Shown: piece by piece, positions 61,827 through 64,000 of the stretch
Layout: each line of letters starts with the position of its first letter
Numbering within the stretch: position 1 is the first letter of the stretch
Assembly: GCF_020595125.1 (NCBI RefSeq)
Contig: NZ_JACNMS010000003.1
Coordinates: 496,001-560,000, forward strand
Length of the DNA: 64,000 bases
Direction: 5' to 3'
Source: Jeotgalibacillus aurantiacus
Lineage (GTDB): Bacteria > Bacillota > Bacilli > Bacillales > Jeotgalibacillaceae
Notes under the pieces: model-generated
The model's input: only the letters and a program-made list of their open reading frames with translations
The model's database searches: none
What the model was told of the DNA's origin: nothing
Translations under genes and position numbers: made by a program

Positions 61827-62080
61827 CTCGATTTTACCAGGAGTTGAACAGCCTCATTGATATAGTCGGCCGATTCTTCACCTTCTTTTGCATTTCGCAG
61901 ACATTCTTCAAGGTTTCGTGCAACAATTAATCCGATGGTCCGATCAAGTGCGGTTCTGGTGGCAGAAAGCTGGGTGATGACATCCTTACAGTCTTTTCCC
62001 TCTTCCATCATACGGATAATTCCTTTGATCTGACCTTCAGCACGCTTTAAGCGGTTGAGCTGTTGTTTATCGTAATTCAT
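61823..62080 (-). CDS. cstR: Persulfide-sensing repressor CstR
   Basis: 85 aa, all-helical CsoR/CstR family. Cys31 (EEGKDCKDVITQL) and Cys60 (NLEECLRN) are the persulfide-sensing pair. The N-terminus MNYDKQQLNRLKR and the end NEAVQLLVKSR closely resemble S. aureus CstR. CsoR copper ligands are not all present. It represses sulfur-detoxification genes until Cys residues form a polysulfide bridge. The likely target is the operator before cstB, 11 kb away. AAAGGAG precedes the ATG at 62080. Confidence 0.92.
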   Translation of the reverse strand: MNYDKQQLNRLKRAEGQIKGIIRMMEEGKDCKDVITQLSATRTALDRTIGLIVARNLEECLRNAKEGEESADYINEAVQLLVKSR

Positions 62081-62162
62081 ATAGAGAACTCCTTTGAGTA
62101 TAGTGAATAGTAATCGTATTTCTATCGTATAAGGAGATGAAGGGATTGTAAAGAACGATGTC

Positions 62163-62390
62163 TTATTTTTGAATTTCGAACAGATCCTCCAGTTTTTCTG
62201 CAAAAAAGCGGTGTGAATCATTGACACCCTGATTATAAATAGCTGGTCCAATCTCCTTCAGCATAAAATCCAGTAATAGAGTGGCGCGCAACTGTCCGAT
62301 ATCTTCATCATATTCATCGAGAAAGTAACCCTGTATTTTTTGAACCATGATTTTTTTATCATCGGCTGTAAAAGCAAATGGATCTTTCAT
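62163..62390 (-). CDS. DUF2164 protein
   Basis: 75 aa, soluble and helical; MVQKIQGYFLDEYDEDIGQL and LLLDFMLKEIGPAIYNQGV are the DUF2164 signature. Function unknown. AAAGGATTG precedes the ATG at 62390. Lies between the Pmp3 terminator and cstR on the same strand. Confidence 0.85.
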   Translation of the reverse strand: MKDPFAFTADDKKIMVQKIQGYFLDEYDEDIGQLRATLLLDFMLKEIGPAIYNQGVNDSHRFFAEKLEDLFEIQK

Positions 62391-62435
62391 TTTTATCAAT
62401 CCTTTTCGAAAAATTAAGAAGGCCATGATATTCAT

Positions 62436-62466
62436 AAAGAAGCACCGGACAGGCCGGTGCTTTTTG
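62436..62466 (-). terminator. Terminator of Pmp3-like gene
   Basis: AGCACCGG / CCGGTGCT stem; on the minus strand followed by TCTTT. On the plus strand T5 follows as well. Confidence 0.75.
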
Positions 62467-62468
62467 CT

Positions 62469-62657
62469 TTATTTATTTTTGTTCATATAGCGGTTCATTT
62501 CTTTTCTGTGACGCTGATCTCTCACAACGATGACGGCGTGAATAAGTCCCGGAATATAGCCGAGAATCGTCAGCAGAATATTTAGCAAGAAGGATCCGAA
62601 CCTCCCTGTGAACAACACGGCCAGGGGAGGTAAAAAGATGGCCAAAATGTATAACAT
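62469..62657 (-). CDS. YqaE/Pmp3-family membrane protein
   Basis: 62 aa with two hydrophobic helices; LAIFLPPLAVLFTGRFG and LLNILLTILGYIPGLIHAVIVV match the YqaE/Pmp3 (UPF0057) signature. Such proteins influence membrane potential and salt tolerance. The ribosome site on the minus strand is AAAGGCAG. Single gene. Confidence 0.9.
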   Translation of the reverse strand: MLYILAIFLPPLAVLFTGRFGSFLLNILLTILGYIPGLIHAVIVVRDQRHRKEMNRYMNKNK

Positions 62658-62698
62658 GCAATCATCTGCCTTTCAATTTTCTAACATGCCTATTCCCG

Positions 62699-64000
62699 CT
62701 ATAACCCTGGGTTAAACGGTAAAGCAACCACGCAAGTTGATAAACCGGGCACTTCAATCATGTCTGACCGGACGATACTGAGCGGCTCCCTGCTGGCACT
62801 TTCGCCATCGACAAGCAGATGCCAGGTTCCACTTTTCTCGAGGTGAAAAGGAACCGGATGCACATGTGCATTATGAACCACGATATATTCATTATATGGA
62901 GAATGCTCATCACCGTTAAGTTTGTAGGCAATTACATGGTCATCTGTCGGATAAATGTGCATCTTCTGCATGATTTCCTCCATAGACCTCATCCTGAATA
63001 CCCGGGCTGACTTTCGCAGGGAAATCAGCCCTTTCACAAACTCAATGTCCTGATTAAACTCTTCGCGCCTGAACCAGTCCAGCTGGTTAATGGCATCAGG
63101 GGAACGATAGCTGTTATGAACGCCTTGTTTAGTTCTCATAAACTCCTGACCTGCATGTAAAAACGGAATTCCCTGCGACAGTAGAACAATAGAAGTAGCA
63201 AGCTTGTGCATTTTTCTTCGTTCAATCATTGGTGAGCCCGGATTGGTCAGCTGCAGTTTATCCCAGAGCGTATGATTATCGTGTGCTTCCACGTAATTCA
63301 CAACCTGCCCCGGCGATACAAAAGACTTCCGGTCATAAGGAACCTTCATGCCTGCTGATATTCCCTGCAGCATTCTATGACGATATCCGGGTCTGCCATT
63401 AACAAACCCGTTATCCTGATCTGAGAAATTGCTTCCTTTCAAATCATCCCGAAGAGAGTCATTGAAATGAGCGATACCGGGCATTTTATAAGCATTTTCC
63501 TGGTTTGCTTTTTTATTTCCGGAAAGAGAGGTCTGAAGATCCCAACCTTCACCTAAAATGATGATGGAAGGGTCTACATCATCGAGAGCCAGTCTGATTT
63601 CATTCATCGTTTCCACATCATGTATCCCCATCAGGTCAAATCGGAATCCGTCGATATGATACTCTTTGGCCCAATAGACGACTGAATCAATGATAAAACG
63701 TCTCATCATTGCCCGTTCCGATGCTGTATCGTTCCCGACACCTGTTCCGTTGGATAGACCATCCCGTGTATAGCGGAAGTAATAACCCGGCATCAGGAGG
63801 TGGAATGGTGAACGCTTAACGTCATACACATGATTATAAACAACATCCATAATCACCCTCATTCCACGGTCATGAATGGCCTGAATAAGTGTTTTTAATT
63901 CTTTTATACGAAGCGCCGGATCATACGGGTCTGTCGAATACGATCCTTCGGGTGCATTGAAATGCTTTGGATCATATCCCCAATTGTACTGAGGAGTATC
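62699..64000 (-). CDS. pulA: Type I pullulanase, C-terminal part (5' end outside window)
   Basis: 433 codons of a GH13 debranching enzyme. The frame is open to the window edge and includes YNWGYDPKHFNAPEGSYS, the type I pullulanase signature. Visible conserved regions are DVVYNHV, catalytic Asp in GFRFDLMGIHD, Glu in ILGEGWDL and Asp in YVEAHDNHTLWDK. It hydrolyses alpha-1,6 links in pullulan or glycogen. An apparent ATG at 63862 is internal. Whether it has a signal peptide cannot be seen. Confidence 0.93.
   Translation of the reverse strand, partial: DTPQYNWGYDPKHFNAPEGSYSTDPYDPALRIKELKTLIQAIHDRGMRVIMDVVYNHVYDVKRSPFHLLMPGYYFRYTRDGLSNGTGVGNDTASERAMMRRFIIDSVVYWAKEYHIDGFRFDLMGIHDVETMNEIRLALDDVDPSIIILGEGWDLQTSLSGNKKANQENAYKMPGIAHFNDSLRDDLKGSNFSDQDNGFVNGRPGYRHRMLQGISAGMKVPYDRKSFVSPGQVVNYVEAHDNHTLWDKLQLTNPGSPMIERRKMHKLATSIVLLSQGIPFLHAGQEFMRTKQGVHNSYRSPDAINQLDWFRREEFNQDIEFVKGLISLRKSARVFRMRSMEEIMQKMHIYPTDDHVIAYKLNGDEHSPYNEYIVVHNAHVHPVPFHLEKSGTWHLLVDGESASREPLSIVRSDMIEVPGLSTCVVALPFNPGL

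Overview
The window is a chromosomal segment of a low-to-moderate-GC Gram-positive of the Bacillaceae/Planococcaceae type. The grounds are strong AGGAGG ribosome sites, frequent TTG starts, sigma-A promoters, an S-box riboswitch, Fur boxes, CcpA cre sites, and homologues of B. subtilis/S. aureus proteins (YodB, TcyABC, CstR, LytS, FhuF, DUF1002, YqaE/Pmp3). A Jeotgalibacillus-like genus is a guess. I saw no rRNA, tRNA, prophage, intact insertion sequence or CRISPR array.

Layout. 1-5.2 kb: an SDR oxidoreductase and a potABCD polyamine importer. 5.5-9.9 kb: a CPA1 Na+/H+ antiporter, then a YtrA-like GntR regulator with an ABC exporter unit. 10.1-16.3 kb: SAM-riboswitch-controlled metY-metX, a sulfonate-type ABC importer, and a DDAH-like amidinohydrolase. 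17-26.5 kb: acyl-CoA ligase, YceI, a membrane FxLYD protein with an HtrA-like protease, a YodB-type redox regulator, PanE, a chemoreceptor and a DUF1002 protein. 26.9-32.6 kb: an oligopeptide ABC importer in the order D-F-A-B-C. 32.8-41.6 kb: MscL, a hydrolase, a CHY zinc-finger protein, LytS/LytTR with CstA, and an ICMT/carotenoid desaturase pair. 42-48.1 kb: GNAT, BCCT transporter, methyltransferase, AAA kinase, RsgA and a DUF4166 protein. 48.5-53.4 kb: a persulfide-detoxification operon (TusA-rhodanese, rhodanese, CstB) divergent from the cystine importer tcyABC. 53.5-64 kb: HAD phosphatase, DUF4064, a Fur-type siderophore locus, small proteins, CstR, DUF2164, Pmp3 and a pullulanase cut by the window end.

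How genes work together. Sulfur is a theme: the S-box metYX operon sits next to a sulfonate importer, and cystine uptake (tcyABC) is divergent from persulfide removal (CstB and rhodaneses). A CsoR/CstR-type operator lies between those two, and a clear CstR gene lies 11 kb away. Carbon control is visible as cre sites before cstA and the acyl-CoA ligase. Iron control is visible as two Fur boxes between the siderophore permease/FhuF operon and its binding protein.

The most unusual content is intergenic. (1) Six loci carry degenerate arrays with a strict 21-nt period, about six units each, always 3' of a gene and mostly between convergent genes. (2) A family of larger repeats shares a constant core, but the 15-nt terminal arms differ from locus to locus while staying complementary within each copy. 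I cannot assign either to a described system.
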